From IMG/VR virus record IMGVR_UViG_3300026094_000036, positions 1-23,780 of that record: a stretch of DNA of 23,780 nt; one strand, given 5' to 3'. The stretch's first letter is position 1; each line of letters begins with the position of its first letter. The stretch comes from a virus. This document shows positions 1 through 7,916 of the stretch, piece by piece. The translations under genes and the position numbers were made by a program. The notes under the pieces were generated by a model, which worked only from the letters and a program-made list of their open reading frames with translations, searched no databases and was not told the origin of the DNA.

Positions 1-1
1 G

Positions 2-844
2 CGCGATTTCAAGAACGTTTTAAAATGGCAAAGCAAGGTTGAAGAGTTTGAATCCCGCGTATCCAATTGGAAGAATAAGGTAAACCAGTTAAAGGTTGAA
101 GAGCACTCAATTGCGTCGGACATTCAAGATATTAAACGACGAATTGACAAGTATAATCAGACCAAAAAAGAAATCAGAAACAAGAGACGTGCTCAAAAAC
201 GGATTGATCAACTCAATTCAAGACTTGATGGCATCAAACAAAAACTTGATGATGTTTCATCCAGTGTCCAAAGGTATCATAGCAATATCAAAGTTGCAGA
301 GCAAGAACAGCAACGCATTCAGCAAGAACTTGCTGTGTATAGTGAGCTTGATCAAAAATATCAAGCATACGATTATTATCTTGAAGCTGTGAAGCGGGAT
401 GGTGTTCCTTATGAGCTTATTGACCGCACAATGCCTGTTATTGAACAGGAAGTCAACAACATCCTTTCACAGATCGTTGACTTTAGCTTGAACATTGAGT
501 TGGACGGAAAAAACATCAACGCGTACATTGTGTACAACGCAGATACATCATGGGCATTGGAGATTGCGAGTAATTTTGAACGGTTCGTATCAGGACTTGC
601 GATTCGTGTTGCTCTTATAAGCATTGCCAATTTACCGTGCCCAAATTTCCTTGCTATTGACGAGGGATTTTCCGTCGCAGACAGCACAAATCTAAACAAC
701 ATGGGTCTTCTGTTTGAATATATGCGCGACCAATTTGAATTTGTGGTTGTGATCTCACATCTTGACATGATGCGCGATATGGTGAATGGGCTGATTGAAA
801 TTGGGAAAACTGAAAATGGATTCAGTAAAGTGTCGTACATATAA
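2..844 (+). CDS. Rad50/SbcC-like recombination ATPase, gp46 type (C-terminal part, 5' truncated)
   Basis: The frame is open from base 2 and gives 280 residues with no start inside the window, so the N-terminal half, including the Walker A region, lies to the left. Residues 1 to about 115 are a charged, Lys/Glu/Gln-rich coiled coil. The C-terminal ATPase half-domain follows: an ABC-signature-like FVSGLAI (about 195-201), a Walker B FLAIDEGF (216-223) and a switch His in ISHLD (about 252). This order of coiled coil, signature, Walker B and His is that of SMC/Rad50/SbcC proteins. In T4-like phages the equivalent is gp46, which works with the gp47 nuclease to resect DNA ends for recombination-dependent replication. 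The family call is firm; equating it with gp46 is inference from the other T4-like genes here. A hairpin plus T-run follows directly. Confidence 0.85.
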   Translation, partial: RDFKNVLKWQSKVEEFESRVSNWKNKVNQLKVEEHSIASDIQDIKRRIDKYNQTKKEIRNKRRAQKRIDQLNSRLDGIKQKLDDVSSSVQRYHSNIKVAEQEQQRIQQELAVYSELDQKYQAYDYYLEAVKRDGVPYELIDRTMPVIEQEVNNILSQIVDFSLNIELDGKNINAYIVYNADTSWALEIASNFERFVSGLAIRVALISIANLPCPNFLAIDEGFSVADSTNLNNMGLLFEYMRDQFEFVVVISHLDMMRDMVNGLIEIGKTENGFSKVSYI

Positions 845-852
845 ATGCTAAC

Positions 853-889
853 CGTGTGGGGTTTTTCTTACACGCACCCACACGTTTTT
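853..889 (+). terminator. Rho-independent-type terminator after the gp46-like gene
   Basis: An 8-bp perfect inverted repeat (CGTGTGGG at 853-860, CCCACACG at 877-884) with a 16-base loop is followed at once by five T residues (885-889). It lies between the stop of the recombination gene and the first fibre gene, so it would separate a replication/recombination transcript from the late structural block. The loop is long for an intrinsic terminator, so strength is uncertain. Confidence 0.6.
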
Positions 890-916
890 CAATATACCCA
901 CAAGAACAACTATATC

Positions 917-1882
917 ATGGCTCAAGTATTTGGAGTAGAACAGGATGAAATTGTCGCAGGTGACACTGTTAAAGCATCTCACATAAAAACGTTGTATGAT
1001 GTGCTTTCTGGGTCGGTCTCTCCAGATCCGGCGGAGTTCACCATAGATTCAGATGTAACAATTTCAAATGGCATTACAATTTCAAATGGCATTGATGTGT
1101 CTGGTGGCAATATCACTGCAACATCCTCAACGCTCACAGCCGGGGTCTATGAAGCCACATCTACTGATCCCAATGTGACCTTCGGAAATGATTTTAGAAC
1201 TGCTCTAAGTACATACATACAGTCTGAAGCCCCGTCTGCCGATACCTATGTGGATGGCGTATCCTTTGATTCTGGAACAGAAACCCTGACACTCACGCGA
1301 TTTGGAAGAAGTGATCTCACCACGACAATTGATGTAGGATCGGATGTAACCATAACCGGCGGTAGCAACATCAACGTTTCTCAATCCGGCGAAGATTTCA
1401 CGGTTTCAACAACATCCACCCTCACAAACATTACATCCATTGATAGTTCTGGAAATACATCATTTAGTATCACTGTATCAAACCCTTCTAATCCAACGTT
1501 GGTGCTGGCAAACGCTGACAGCATTCTTCGCTCAAATTTGTATGTTGACGGTGATATAGTTGCCACTGGCGATGTTGTTGCGATGGGGTCTCTTCCGAGT
1601 GATGTTTGTCTCAAGAAGAATCTGGTCCAAATAGAAGATGCACTTGGAAAAGTGAATGAAATGGGCGGTTACCATTTTGAATGGGATGAATCCAAAGTCA
1701 AGCACTATCATGGAAAGGATTATGGCGTTATTGCACAGGAAGTTCAAAAAGTAATGCCAGATGCAGTCAAAAAAAGAAGCGATGGATTTCTTGGTGTCAA
1801 TTACACAAGAATCATACCGCTTCTTATACAGGCAATCAAAGATCAACAGCAAGAAATCCAAGACCTCAAGAAGCTTCTTTAG
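917..1882 (+). CDS. Tail fibre/spike-like protein with C-terminal S74 intramolecular chaperone
   Basis: The protein has 321 residues from the ATG at 917. An in-frame ATG at 845 would add 24 residues translated through the terminator hairpin and is unlikely. The body is rich in Ser, Thr, Asn and Gly with beta-helix-like repeats, including a duplicated TISNGI. The last 94 residues match the Peptidase_S74 / endosialidase chaperone domain: SDVCLKKNL (Ser228 and the following Lys pair), then YHFEW, DYGVIAQEVQKVMPDAV, and VNYTRIIPLLIQAI followed by a C-terminal helix. In this family the domain trimerises the fibre and then releases itself by cleaving before the Ser, using the Ser and Lys residues. 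The usual SDIRLK(K/E)N motif has Cys in place of Arg here. It is probably a receptor-binding fibre. The leader before the start is CA-rich with no Shine-Dalgarno. Confidence 0.85.
   Translation: MAQVFGVEQDEIVAGDTVKASHIKTLYDVLSGSVSPDPAEFTIDSDVTISNGITISNGIDVSGGNITATSSTLTAGVYEATSTDPNVTFGNDFRTALSTYIQSEAPSADTYVDGVSFDSGTETLTLTRFGRSDLTTTIDVGSDVTITGGSNINVSQSGEDFTVSTTSTLTNITSIDSSGNTSFSITVSNPSNPTLVLANADSILRSNLYVDGDIVATGDVVAMGSLPSDVCLKKNLVQIEDALGKVNEMGGYHFEWDESKVKHYHGKDYGVIAQEVQKVMPDAVKKRSDGFLGVNYTRIIPLLIQAIKDQQQEIQDLKKLL
1058..1093 (+). repeat. Perfect 18-bp tandem duplication in the S74 fibre gene
   Basis: ACAATTTCAAATGGCATT occurs twice back to back (1058-1075 and 1076-1093), encoding TISNGI twice. 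Identity at the DNA level suggests a recent duplication in the fibre shaft. Confidence 0.9.
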
Positions 1883-1913
1883 AAGAACCCCTGTGTGTAC
1901 GCGTAATGACGAC

Positions 1914-1922
1914 TATATAACC
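1914..1922 (+). promoter_or_regulatory. Possible late promoter TATATAACC
   Basis: A TATATAA element 26 bases before the start at 1940, in a 57-base gap. It resembles the TATAAATA-type late promoter of T4-like phages and the TATATAATA elements in the head region of this window. No -35-like element was recognised. The gene behind it has a T-run and AAA directly before its ATG, with no Shine-Dalgarno. Confidence 0.35.
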
Positions 1923-1939
1923 CCCAATTTTTTTTTAAA

Positions 1940-2980
1940 ATGGCCTTTTCAATTTCAAACTTTCAAAATGAAACAAATGCAACCTCATTTGTTGAGGGTT
2001 CACAGAATGCGGCTCCTGGAACTCTTCCGGGACCGGTCATAACATCCCAGTACGTTGCCGAGTCAGCAACGGCTTCATTGAATCAGAATTACCTTTTACC
2101 AAGTGGAGACACCAAAATGGTAAATGGTTTCCCCGGTAGACCAGACCAAGTTGGTACAGAAATGGGAGGACCAACGCTGGTAGACATGGATTGGTCAACC
2201 ACAGTTTCGGCTGTGACGGACCGCTTAGAACCATCACAAAACACCCCATATTTACTTGGAAACCCCAATAATTACACAAATTTAACAGATAGTCTTGATA
2301 TTCTTGCGTTCAGCAACGGCATCAAGTCAATATCCACAGACAACTTTGGGGATATGAGAGGAAACTATGGAAATACTACTATTACCGGAGAATATCAAGA
2401 TTCCATTGGAAATTCATTTTCTCTCAATGAGCCAATTCAGGTGATTGGAATTGGGTCAGACCATAAGATCAATAGTTCAGAATTTGCCTCGGGATTTGGC
2501 AATAACCCGTATGTATTTAGTATGAATGTAGACTTTACCCTGCAAGTTTACACGGCAGGGCTGGGAACACCTGCAAACTTTGAAGTATCGGTAGAAGTGA
2601 CTGACAACTCACCCGGTCCAAATGCCAATAACGTGACTTCTTTTACGGATACAAACACTGGTCAATATTACACATATGATTCAAACACCCAAATTTTTGA
2701 ATATAGTAGACCATTGCCAGTGTCATATACATATGAAGGACTAACATTGCCAGATGGGGTAACTACTTTCACAACGTCCACTGATGTGCTATGGACTGTG
2801 GATGTTCCGAATAGCACAATTGGCAGTTTCACATTAAGCGGTGTATTGAAAAAAATCAACACAGTTGATTTGAGTCCCATTATCAATCCAGGTGGTCCGG
2901 GTAATCCAGGTGATCCGACTGATCCGGGTGATCCGACTGATCCGGGTGATCCGACTGATCCGCCTACCACTATCCGGTGA
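1940..2980 (+). CDS. Putative virion fibre/adhesin with Gly-Asp-Pro repeat tail
   Basis: The protein has 346 residues. I do not recognise a family. It is rich in Asn, Thr, Ser, Gly and aromatic residues and predicted by eye to be mostly beta. There is no signal peptide or membrane segment, as expected for a virion surface protein. The C-terminus (about 315-346) is a low-complexity Pro/Gly/Asp stretch built from the hexamer GDPTDP repeated three times, after GGPGNP. Such tails act as flexible or collagen-like linkers in phage fibres and decoration proteins. Its place between an S74 fibre and another fibre-like gene supports a role in the tail fibre or virion surface. Function is inferred from composition and context only. 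Confidence 0.6.
   Translation: MAFSISNFQNETNATSFVEGSQNAAPGTLPGPVITSQYVAESATASLNQNYLLPSGDTKMVNGFPGRPDQVGTEMGGPTLVDMDWSTTVSAVTDRLEPSQNTPYLLGNPNNYTNLTDSLDILAFSNGIKSISTDNFGDMRGNYGNTTITGEYQDSIGNSFSLNEPIQVIGIGSDHKINSSEFASGFGNNPYVFSMNVDFTLQVYTAGLGTPANFEVSVEVTDNSPGPNANNVTSFTDTNTGQYYTYDSNTQIFEYSRPLPVSYTYEGLTLPDGVTTFTTSTDVLWTVDVPNSTIGSFTLSGVLKKINTVDLSPIINPGGPGNPGDPTDPGDPTDPGDPTDPPTTIR
2909..2962 (+). repeat. Three perfect 18-bp tandem repeats encoding GDPTDP
   Basis: The unit GGTGATCCGACTGATCCG occurs three times without mismatch (2909-2926, 2927-2944, 2945-2962). The flanks (GGTGGTCCGGGTAATCCA before, CCGCCTACC after) look like diverged units. Slipped-strand copy-number change would lengthen or shorten the tail in frame. 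Confidence 0.95.
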
Positions 2981-3043
2981 CACTTGTGTATATGCTATTT
3001 TGCACACGCACATAAGGACATACAGAATAACACACCAAACGAA

Positions 3044-4378
3044 ATGGCTATTATACCCCAAATATCAGTTGTTAAACCAGATCAAGAAGTGCTGCGGTAC
3101 ACTGGCACAACGGTTGATGATATTAGAAATGCCGTTCAAGAAAATTCATCGGGTGGAGTTGTCCAAATTACAATCCAACAGGGCACATTTACAGGATCTT
3201 CGCCGGTAGAAATTCCTGTAAACGTTTATGTTGTGATTATGCCCGGTGCCAAATTTCAAGAGGATGTGACGGATCTCTTTGTGGATGCCACCAACCCGAC
3301 ATCTCCGTCCCCCAATGTTGCAGATTTCAATTCTCTGCGAACCGGAGGAAGTGGGAATGTTGTATTTACGGTTGAAACAGATGATACATTGGAACAAAAT
3401 ACAACATCCGGAAACATTGACCTTTCCGTGAAATTGTCCACGGACAAAAATTCATTGTTGCTTGATAGTAAAACGTCAGGAGACTTTGATAGGCTCACGG
3501 TGAATCCGCAAAATGTTGTTGCCCGAACGGATTCGGATTTAACCACCATTCCAATGAATAACAACAGCGTGCTTTCTAAAGCAACTGGCAACATTGAAAG
3601 CACACAATTTTCATCAAATTCCATTCTTGCCCGATTTGGAACGGACAACTTGTCAAACGTTCAAATCAGGGATAATAGCATTCTTGCTAAAATTCCCGGT
3701 AACCGGTTTGAAGATTCAGTGCTGTCTGAAAACACGTTATTGGCTCGTCTTCCGGGTTCGGACCTTGATCAGGTAGACCTTGACGATCAATCTTTGATTG
3801 ATGCCTTCAAACTTCAAGCAAGTGACATAGCAAGTGGCGAATTCAAAGACGCGGGGTCTGGAATATCGTATGAATTCAATTCAAATGTCAACGTTGACTT
3901 CAACTTGACGGTGTCCAACAAGACGTTTACCGATGTTATAGAGTCAACAGGTGAAAACGACATCAATGTCTTGTCTGGAGAATCAGTTATTATTCAGGGT
4001 GGAAGAGATTCATTTACGACAACGAATGGAACAATTTTTCTTGAAGGTCAGGTTGGAGAAGGTCCGATTTTTGAAGTGGGGAGAGAAGAAATTTTTGGTT
4101 ACCAAAACTGGGTTGAAATACGAGGATATGATCAATTTCGCATTATCACTGAAGATCCCACAGAAATTAGTGAAGGTGGCGTAGGTCAAGATATGTTCGT
4201 GATTCACAAGGAAGGGTATATTGATCTACCAATCAAGGACACAGTTCCCCGAAACCCGCCGGAAGGATACATTCGCTTTTATGCTCGTTCTGACAATTTG
4301 GGCAACCCCACCTATGATGATGGGCGCGTCATATTCGTCACAAGCGGCGGTGAGCGCACAGAGGTTGATCCCTCGTAA
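3044..4378 (+). CDS. Putative tail fibre protein with 19-residue repeats
   Basis: The protein has 444 residues from the ATG at 3044, after an A/C-rich leader; an upstream in-frame ATG at 2984 overlaps that leader and is less likely. The N-terminal ~90 residues resemble a small beta domain (IRNAVQENSSGG, then ITIQQGTF, as in beta-helix or pectate-lyase-like segments). Residues 157-248 hold five copies of a degenerate 17-19-residue repeat of the form N-S-hydrophobic-L-A-K/R-x-x-G, typical of fibre shafts. The C-terminal part is Gly/Asn/Thr-rich and ends in IRFYARSDN, then DDGRVIFVTSGGE, a strand pattern often found at the end of phage structural proteins. I infer a virion fibre or spike; no enzyme motif was seen. 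Confidence 0.65.
   Translation: MAIIPQISVVKPDQEVLRYTGTTVDDIRNAVQENSSGGVVQITIQQGTFTGSSPVEIPVNVYVVIMPGAKFQEDVTDLFVDATNPTSPSPNVADFNSLRTGGSGNVVFTVETDDTLEQNTTSGNIDLSVKLSTDKNSLLLDSKTSGDFDRLTVNPQNVVARTDSDLTTIPMNNNSVLSKATGNIESTQFSSNSILARFGTDNLSNVQIRDNSILAKIPGNRFEDSVLSENTLLARLPGSDLDQVDLDDQSLIDAFKLQASDIASGEFKDAGSGISYEFNSNVNVDFNLTVSNKTFTDVIESTGENDINVLSGESVIIQGGRDSFTTTNGTIFLEGQVGEGPIFEVGREEIFGYQNWVEIRGYDQFRIITEDPTEISEGGVGQDMFVIHKEGYIDLPIKDTVPRNPPEGYIRFYARSDNLGNPTYDDGRVIFVTSGGERTEVDPS
3512..3787 (+). repeat. Five degenerate 17-19-residue repeats in the fibre gene
   Basis: The protein repeats begin NVVARTDSD, NSVLSKATG, NSILARFGT, NSILAKIPG and NTLLARLPG and are 17, 18, 19, 19 and 19 residues long. They are diverged at the DNA level, so they are old and not likely to expand by slippage. 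Confidence 0.8.
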
Positions 4379-4412
4379 AGCACGGATGGAACACGCACAC
4401 AAAACCAAACAC

Positions 4413-6191
4413 ATGCCCCCAGTTTATATGCCAAAAATTAAAAAGACCCGTCAGAAACGAAATCTTGCAGATACCGAAACGTTCATCACAGATGAGAGCG
4501 AAAACAGTCCACAGTATTTCAACATATCTCAACTCAATCAAGAGCTGTCTCTCGGTAAAAATGGGTTCGCTGTTCAGGGATCAGAAAACCTTAGAGCGGG
4601 CGCGGAAATTGCAATAGAGGTTGTTGATAGTGTGGGTGACGTGATTTATCATGAAGTGAGAAATTATAAAGAGGATGCGAAAAGAATTGTTGGGATTTTT
4701 GTGTATCAAGACACAGCACCGGGACCAGCAACCATCACAGTCCTGTCAGAAGCGATACGTGATGCAAATGGGGTCCCTGTTCCCCCCAACCAAAGAAACC
4801 GCTTTAACGTGAAATGGACGCGCTCGGTAAACGTGAATCCCAACAAATTCAACGATGACCAGATTCGCTTCATACGAGAACCTGAACTCATTTTGAGCGA
4901 TGAAGTTTACACCAAAAAGCAAGGCAAGTTTGCATCGGAGTCTGCGTCATTAGAGCGGATTGGGGATCCGGATTTCACCCCCATTGAAATTCAAGAACAA
5001 GGTGAAGATTTTTCAAGTTTTCCTCTTTACACTTTATCTCAAGGGACCCCACGAGTTAGTGGCACGGTGTATCCAACCAAACAGTGGCCCTATGATTACT
5101 TTATGATCAAAGCCGGTTCGTTTGATTGGATTGATGGCAACATGGACGATGAAACGTTGATCATATCCAAGGATGCACTTCCCTTGAACCGGAACATGAC
5201 AGTGCGATTGACTGAAATTGTGAATGAGCGATATGCTCGGTTTGAAATCGTCACCGAAGAATACAGGGATTATCTCAAAAAATTCAGCTTTGATACCGAA
5301 ACTTTTTTTCTACTGTATAGGAGAGACCCCTTTGCGTATGAGCAGAAAGAGACTGCGTACTACAAAAACATTCAAATTGGTTTCATGCAGACATTGACAG
5401 GAGAATGCATCCGGGCACAGGTGTATAACCGCTTGCGCAATGAACGTTCTTCGTTTGAATTTGTTGGAAACTTTGAAATTGAACCTGTTGAGTTGTTGAC
5501 CGACATTGAAGATCAGAGAACCGAACTTGTGAGTCCTGTTGGGGTGATTGATTCTCAATCCCATATTGATCGGTTCTTCACTTCAGATTCAAATTGTAAC
5601 TTGAACTTCAACAATGATTTTCTTGCAAAGAGTGTGCAGATCCAACCCAATGCCACGGGATTAGCTGAAGGAACGTATCAGGCAAGTATAGATTTCCAAA
5701 ACCCCGATATTCAAAGGTTTACGTTCTTTTCATACTCGGAATACACGGTATCATTTCAAGCAGCTTTTAATTCCGAAACGCCCATTGATAGCACACTTGA
5801 GGTTTTTTTAACCGGGTCTCCATTTTTTGATCGGATGGTCAAGATTGGCGATGTTGATCTGAATCAAGAAACGTACCACATAACAACAGTTAGTGAAAAC
5901 TTCGTCCCTGACCAGACAGCAGAAAGTTTCCAGTCCGACAGTACAGCAACCAGCTTTGAGATCATTTTTAAGGTCAATTCTCCACAAACCGATGTTTCTC
6001 ATGAATGGTACGTCCGAGACATAAGTCTGCAACCCGCCCAAGAAGCCGGGTTCAGCCCAGACTACAGTATACTCCGTGTGCCCATAGACACCACTAAATA
6101 CGGTTCAAACGAGCTATCGGATTTAGAGTATAAAGTTGATCTGTTTGACATCAATGGCAACAAAGCTGGTGTGAACATTGTGTCAGGATGA
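4413..6191 (+). CDS. Large virion structural protein, family not recognised
   Basis: The protein has 592 residues from the ATG at 4413, which follows a CA/A-rich leader like those of neighbouring genes. In-frame ATGs at 4386 and 4428 are alternatives. The N-terminus is basic (MPKIKKTRQKRN). A stretch at about 55-125 with AGAEIAIEVVDSVGDVIY and alternating hydrophobics looks like an Ig-like or carbohydrate-binding beta sandwich. The middle is rich in aromatic and acidic residues (FDWIDGNMDDE, YRDYLKKFSFD). The last 150 residues again look like a beta sandwich (YTVSFQAAFNSETPIDSTLEVFLTGS). No signal peptide or membrane segment. Following two fibre genes, it is probably a tail or fibre-associated protein. 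Its last 9 bases overlap, tail to tail, the 3' end of the minus-strand gene at 6183-6362. Confidence 0.55.
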   Translation: MPPVYMPKIKKTRQKRNLADTETFITDESENSPQYFNISQLNQELSLGKNGFAVQGSENLRAGAEIAIEVVDSVGDVIYHEVRNYKEDAKRIVGIFVYQDTAPGPATITVLSEAIRDANGVPVPPNQRNRFNVKWTRSVNVNPNKFNDDQIRFIREPELILSDEVYTKKQGKFASESASLERIGDPDFTPIEIQEQGEDFSSFPLYTLSQGTPRVSGTVYPTKQWPYDYFMIKAGSFDWIDGNMDDETLIISKDALPLNRNMTVRLTEIVNERYARFEIVTEEYRDYLKKFSFDTETFFLLYRRDPFAYEQKETAYYKNIQIGFMQTLTGECIRAQVYNRLRNERSSFEFVGNFEIEPVELLTDIEDQRTELVSPVGVIDSQSHIDRFFTSDSNCNLNFNNDFLAKSVQIQPNATGLAEGTYQASIDFQNPDIQRFTFFSYSEYTVSFQAAFNSETPIDSTLEVFLTGSPFFDRMVKIGDVDLNQETYHITTVSENFVPDQTAESFQSDSTATSFEIIFKVNSPQTDVSHEWYVRDISLQPAQEAGFSPDYSILRVPIDTTKYGSNELSDLEYKVDLFDINGNKAGVNIVSG

Positions 6192-6362
6192 AAATCCGGA
6201 AGACTTTAGGTTCTCCATTATTTCAAGCCTTTTCTTTTCTGTGTATGACCCCCATTTGATCAAATGGGTGCGTGTTCTGCCACATGAAGAACAGATGTTT
6301 TTGTTGGGGTCAAATTGGCATTCCTTGGTGCAAGGACTTGAAGGGTTGGTGGTATTTTTCAT
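6183..6362 (-). CDS. DUF1289-like small cysteine protein, encoded antisense
   Basis: The minus-strand frame from the ATG at 6362-6360 to a TGA at 6185-6183 gives 59 residues. The pattern SPCTKECQFD, then ICSSCGRT, then IKWGSYTEKKRLEIMENL matches DUF1289, whose members read SPC-x3-C, C-x2-CGRT, W-x-x-(M/Y)-x-x-x-E-(K/R)-x-x-I-(M/L). The four Cys (11, 15, 24, 27 by count) suggest metal binding; the biochemical function of the family is not established. It is the only convincing minus-strand gene in the window and overlaps the 3' end of the preceding + strand gene by 9 bases. Its leader (about 6363-6385) is A/T-rich without a Shine-Dalgarno, like other genes here. The + strand reading through the same DNA lacks any recognisable domain. 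Confidence 0.8.
   Translation of the reverse strand: MKNTTNPSSPCTKECQFDPNKNICSSCGRTRTHLIKWGSYTEKKRLEIMENLKSSGFSS
6251..6268. repeat. 18-bp perfect palindrome
   Basis: CCCATTTGATCAAATGGG is its own reverse complement over 18 bases, with a central TGATCA. It lies inside the DUF1289-like gene, where it encodes part of THLIKWG. It may be a coding coincidence or an operator-like site. Confidence 0.9.
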
Positions 6363-6437
6363 GGTGATATTGTTATATTATTGTGTGAATGATATTCCGT
6401 GTATCTATACAAAACAAGGACACGGCGTGTTTCAAAT

Positions 6438-7916
6438 ATGCAGCACTCATTTTCCAACTTCTCTAAACATCAAATGAATCTTAAACAGAACATTGACAAA
6501 ATCGGTTCCTTCTTGGCTGAAAAATACCTTTTGGAAATAAAGCGTGAAAACATGCCCCAAGTTAATTCGGACATGACACAGGATATTTTGACCGTTTTCA
6601 AAGAAAATGGGGTTCTTGTGACACGTGAAAAGGTGGAATGTGATTCATTGCATCCCACACAGGAAAATTATTCTTCAGAGAAAGTTGATGATATAGTTGA
6701 AAAACTCAAAGCAAACAAAACGTGTCTGCCTTTGTTTGTAAGTGAGGATTATCATATACTGGATGGGCACCATCGTTGGTTGGGAGGAAAGAAGATTCAA
6801 GACAACTCAAATGGAAAGGTTGTTAAACTTCCAATCATCCGGATTCAGCTTCCCAAAAACAAAGCACTCGTGCAACTCATTGATGCGTGCAACAAAGTGG
6901 ATGAAGAAACGGATTCATTGAAACACGCGGTTATTTACCCTGGCTCATTTCCACCTTTTCACAAAGGAGATTACAGTGAGTATTGCAAACTTAAAGATCG
7001 GTTTGGTTCAAACAACGTGTATATCGTAGCATCAAACAAAACATCACCACGTCAGCCTCTCACATTCAGTGACAAGCAAGAGGTGATCACCAAAATGTAT
7101 CCCATACCAAAAAGTATGGTATGTGAGGTTGAAAATGTGTACAACCCAGTAGAGATTTTTGATGATCTTGATGTGTCAAATACGGTGGTCGTGTTGGCCT
7201 TGACCGAAACCCAGATTTCTAAACTTGAAGAAAACGACAACCTGAAAAGATCGTTCAAGGAATATAAATTTGTTGATCTGGAAACGTTTGATTCGGGGAC
7301 GTGTTATTACCACCAAGTAACCCCACAGGATCATGTGTCTGTTTTCTTGTCGGGAGAAGATGGAATTTCGTTGGATCGCTCACACATCATTGAAGCGTTT
7401 GCGAATAAACAGTTGTCTGATGCATCCAAGAAAACGCTGTTCAAAGAAATCTTTGATGGGTGGAATCAGGATATTTTTGAAATTCTGGTTGAGAAATTCA
7501 ATGTGTCCAATGTTTTGGGCGGCAAAATGATCCAAGACATGATTAATGCAGGGATCGTTGATATCAAGGAGTGTCAACAAGTGGTTCTTGGTAAATTCCA
7601 ATCTTTGTTTGAGTCAACCCAAACTCAGGCAGTTGGAGCGGATGATGGACCCGCAACATGGTGGGAAACGCAAGATGAATTTCAGAAACAGAATGCCAAA
7701 CTTGCAGAACGAATGGGGTTTGAAGTGATTGATCAGATTGGAACAAAAACACCCGACTCCCTTAAAACGGATGTACTCCCATACGCAAGTTTTTATCCGA
7801 TTGGAAACAATAGCCAGTCTCCAGTCCAGAATCCGGACAGCGTGTATTATCCATATGTCCGTTCTCTTGCTCGCATGTTAGGCTTTCAAATTATTGATTA
7901 TCTACATGACAAATGA
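6438..7916 (+). CDS. ParB-like domain fused to HIGH-type nucleotidyltransferase domain (variant active site)
   Basis: The protein has 492 residues from the ATG at 6438; in-frame ATGs at 6399 and 6474 are alternatives and I cannot decide between 6438 and 6474. Residues about 55-140 form a ParB/Srx-like domain, with DYHILDGHHRWLGGKKI around 104-120 (the DGHHRW signature). Residues about 163-330 look like a cytidylyltransferase/NMNAT-type Rossmann domain starting VIYPGSFPPFHKGDY. The canonical HxGH is HKGD here, so the last active-site His is replaced by Asp and activity is doubtful. ISLDRSHI may stand in for the ISxTxxR motif. The C-terminus has a twice-repeated element (LAERMGFEVID and LARMLGFQIID). 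The stop overlaps the next start as ATGA, so the two products are probably translationally coupled and may act together. Confidence 0.75.
   Translation: MQHSFSNFSKHQMNLKQNIDKIGSFLAEKYLLEIKRENMPQVNSDMTQDILTVFKENGVLVTREKVECDSLHPTQENYSSEKVDDIVEKLKANKTCLPLFVSEDYHILDGHHRWLGGKKIQDNSNGKVVKLPIIRIQLPKNKALVQLIDACNKVDEETDSLKHAVIYPGSFPPFHKGDYSEYCKLKDRFGSNNVYIVASNKTSPRQPLTFSDKQEVITKMYPIPKSMVCEVENVYNPVEIFDDLDVSNTVVVLALTETQISKLEENDNLKRSFKEYKFVDLETFDSGTCYYHQVTPQDHVSVFLSGEDGISLDRSHIIEAFANKQLSDASKKTLFKEIFDGWNQDIFEILVEKFNVSNVLGGKMIQDMINAGIVDIKECQQVVLGKFQSLFESTQTQAVGADDGPATWWETQDEFQKQNAKLAERMGFEVIDQIGTKTPDSLKTDVLPYASFYPIGNNSQSPVQNPDSVYYPYVRSLARMLGFQIIDYLHDK

Noticed and set aside
840-847. T4-type late promoter TATAAATG before the first fibre gene
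   Set aside because: It lies upstream of the terminator hairpin, so its transcripts would be terminated, and it overlaps the stop codon region of the previous gene.
1868-1879. AAGAAGCTTCTT as a terminator stem
   Set aside because: It is a palindrome with no proper loop, overlaps the coding end, and has no T-run of the right length after it.
2892-3209. ORF with VIRLIRVI-type repeats over the GDPTDP repeat
   Set aside because: It is the other-frame reading of the 18-base repeat and of the following leader.
4221-4412. N-terminal extension of the large structural protein
   Set aside because: It overlaps the coding end of the previous fibre gene and the A/C-rich leader; the start at 4413 fits the local leader pattern.
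6178-6477. A + strand ORF of 99 codons in the gap after the large structural gene
   Set aside because: It lies opposite the DUF1289-like gene, has no recognisable domain, and runs over the start of the next gene.
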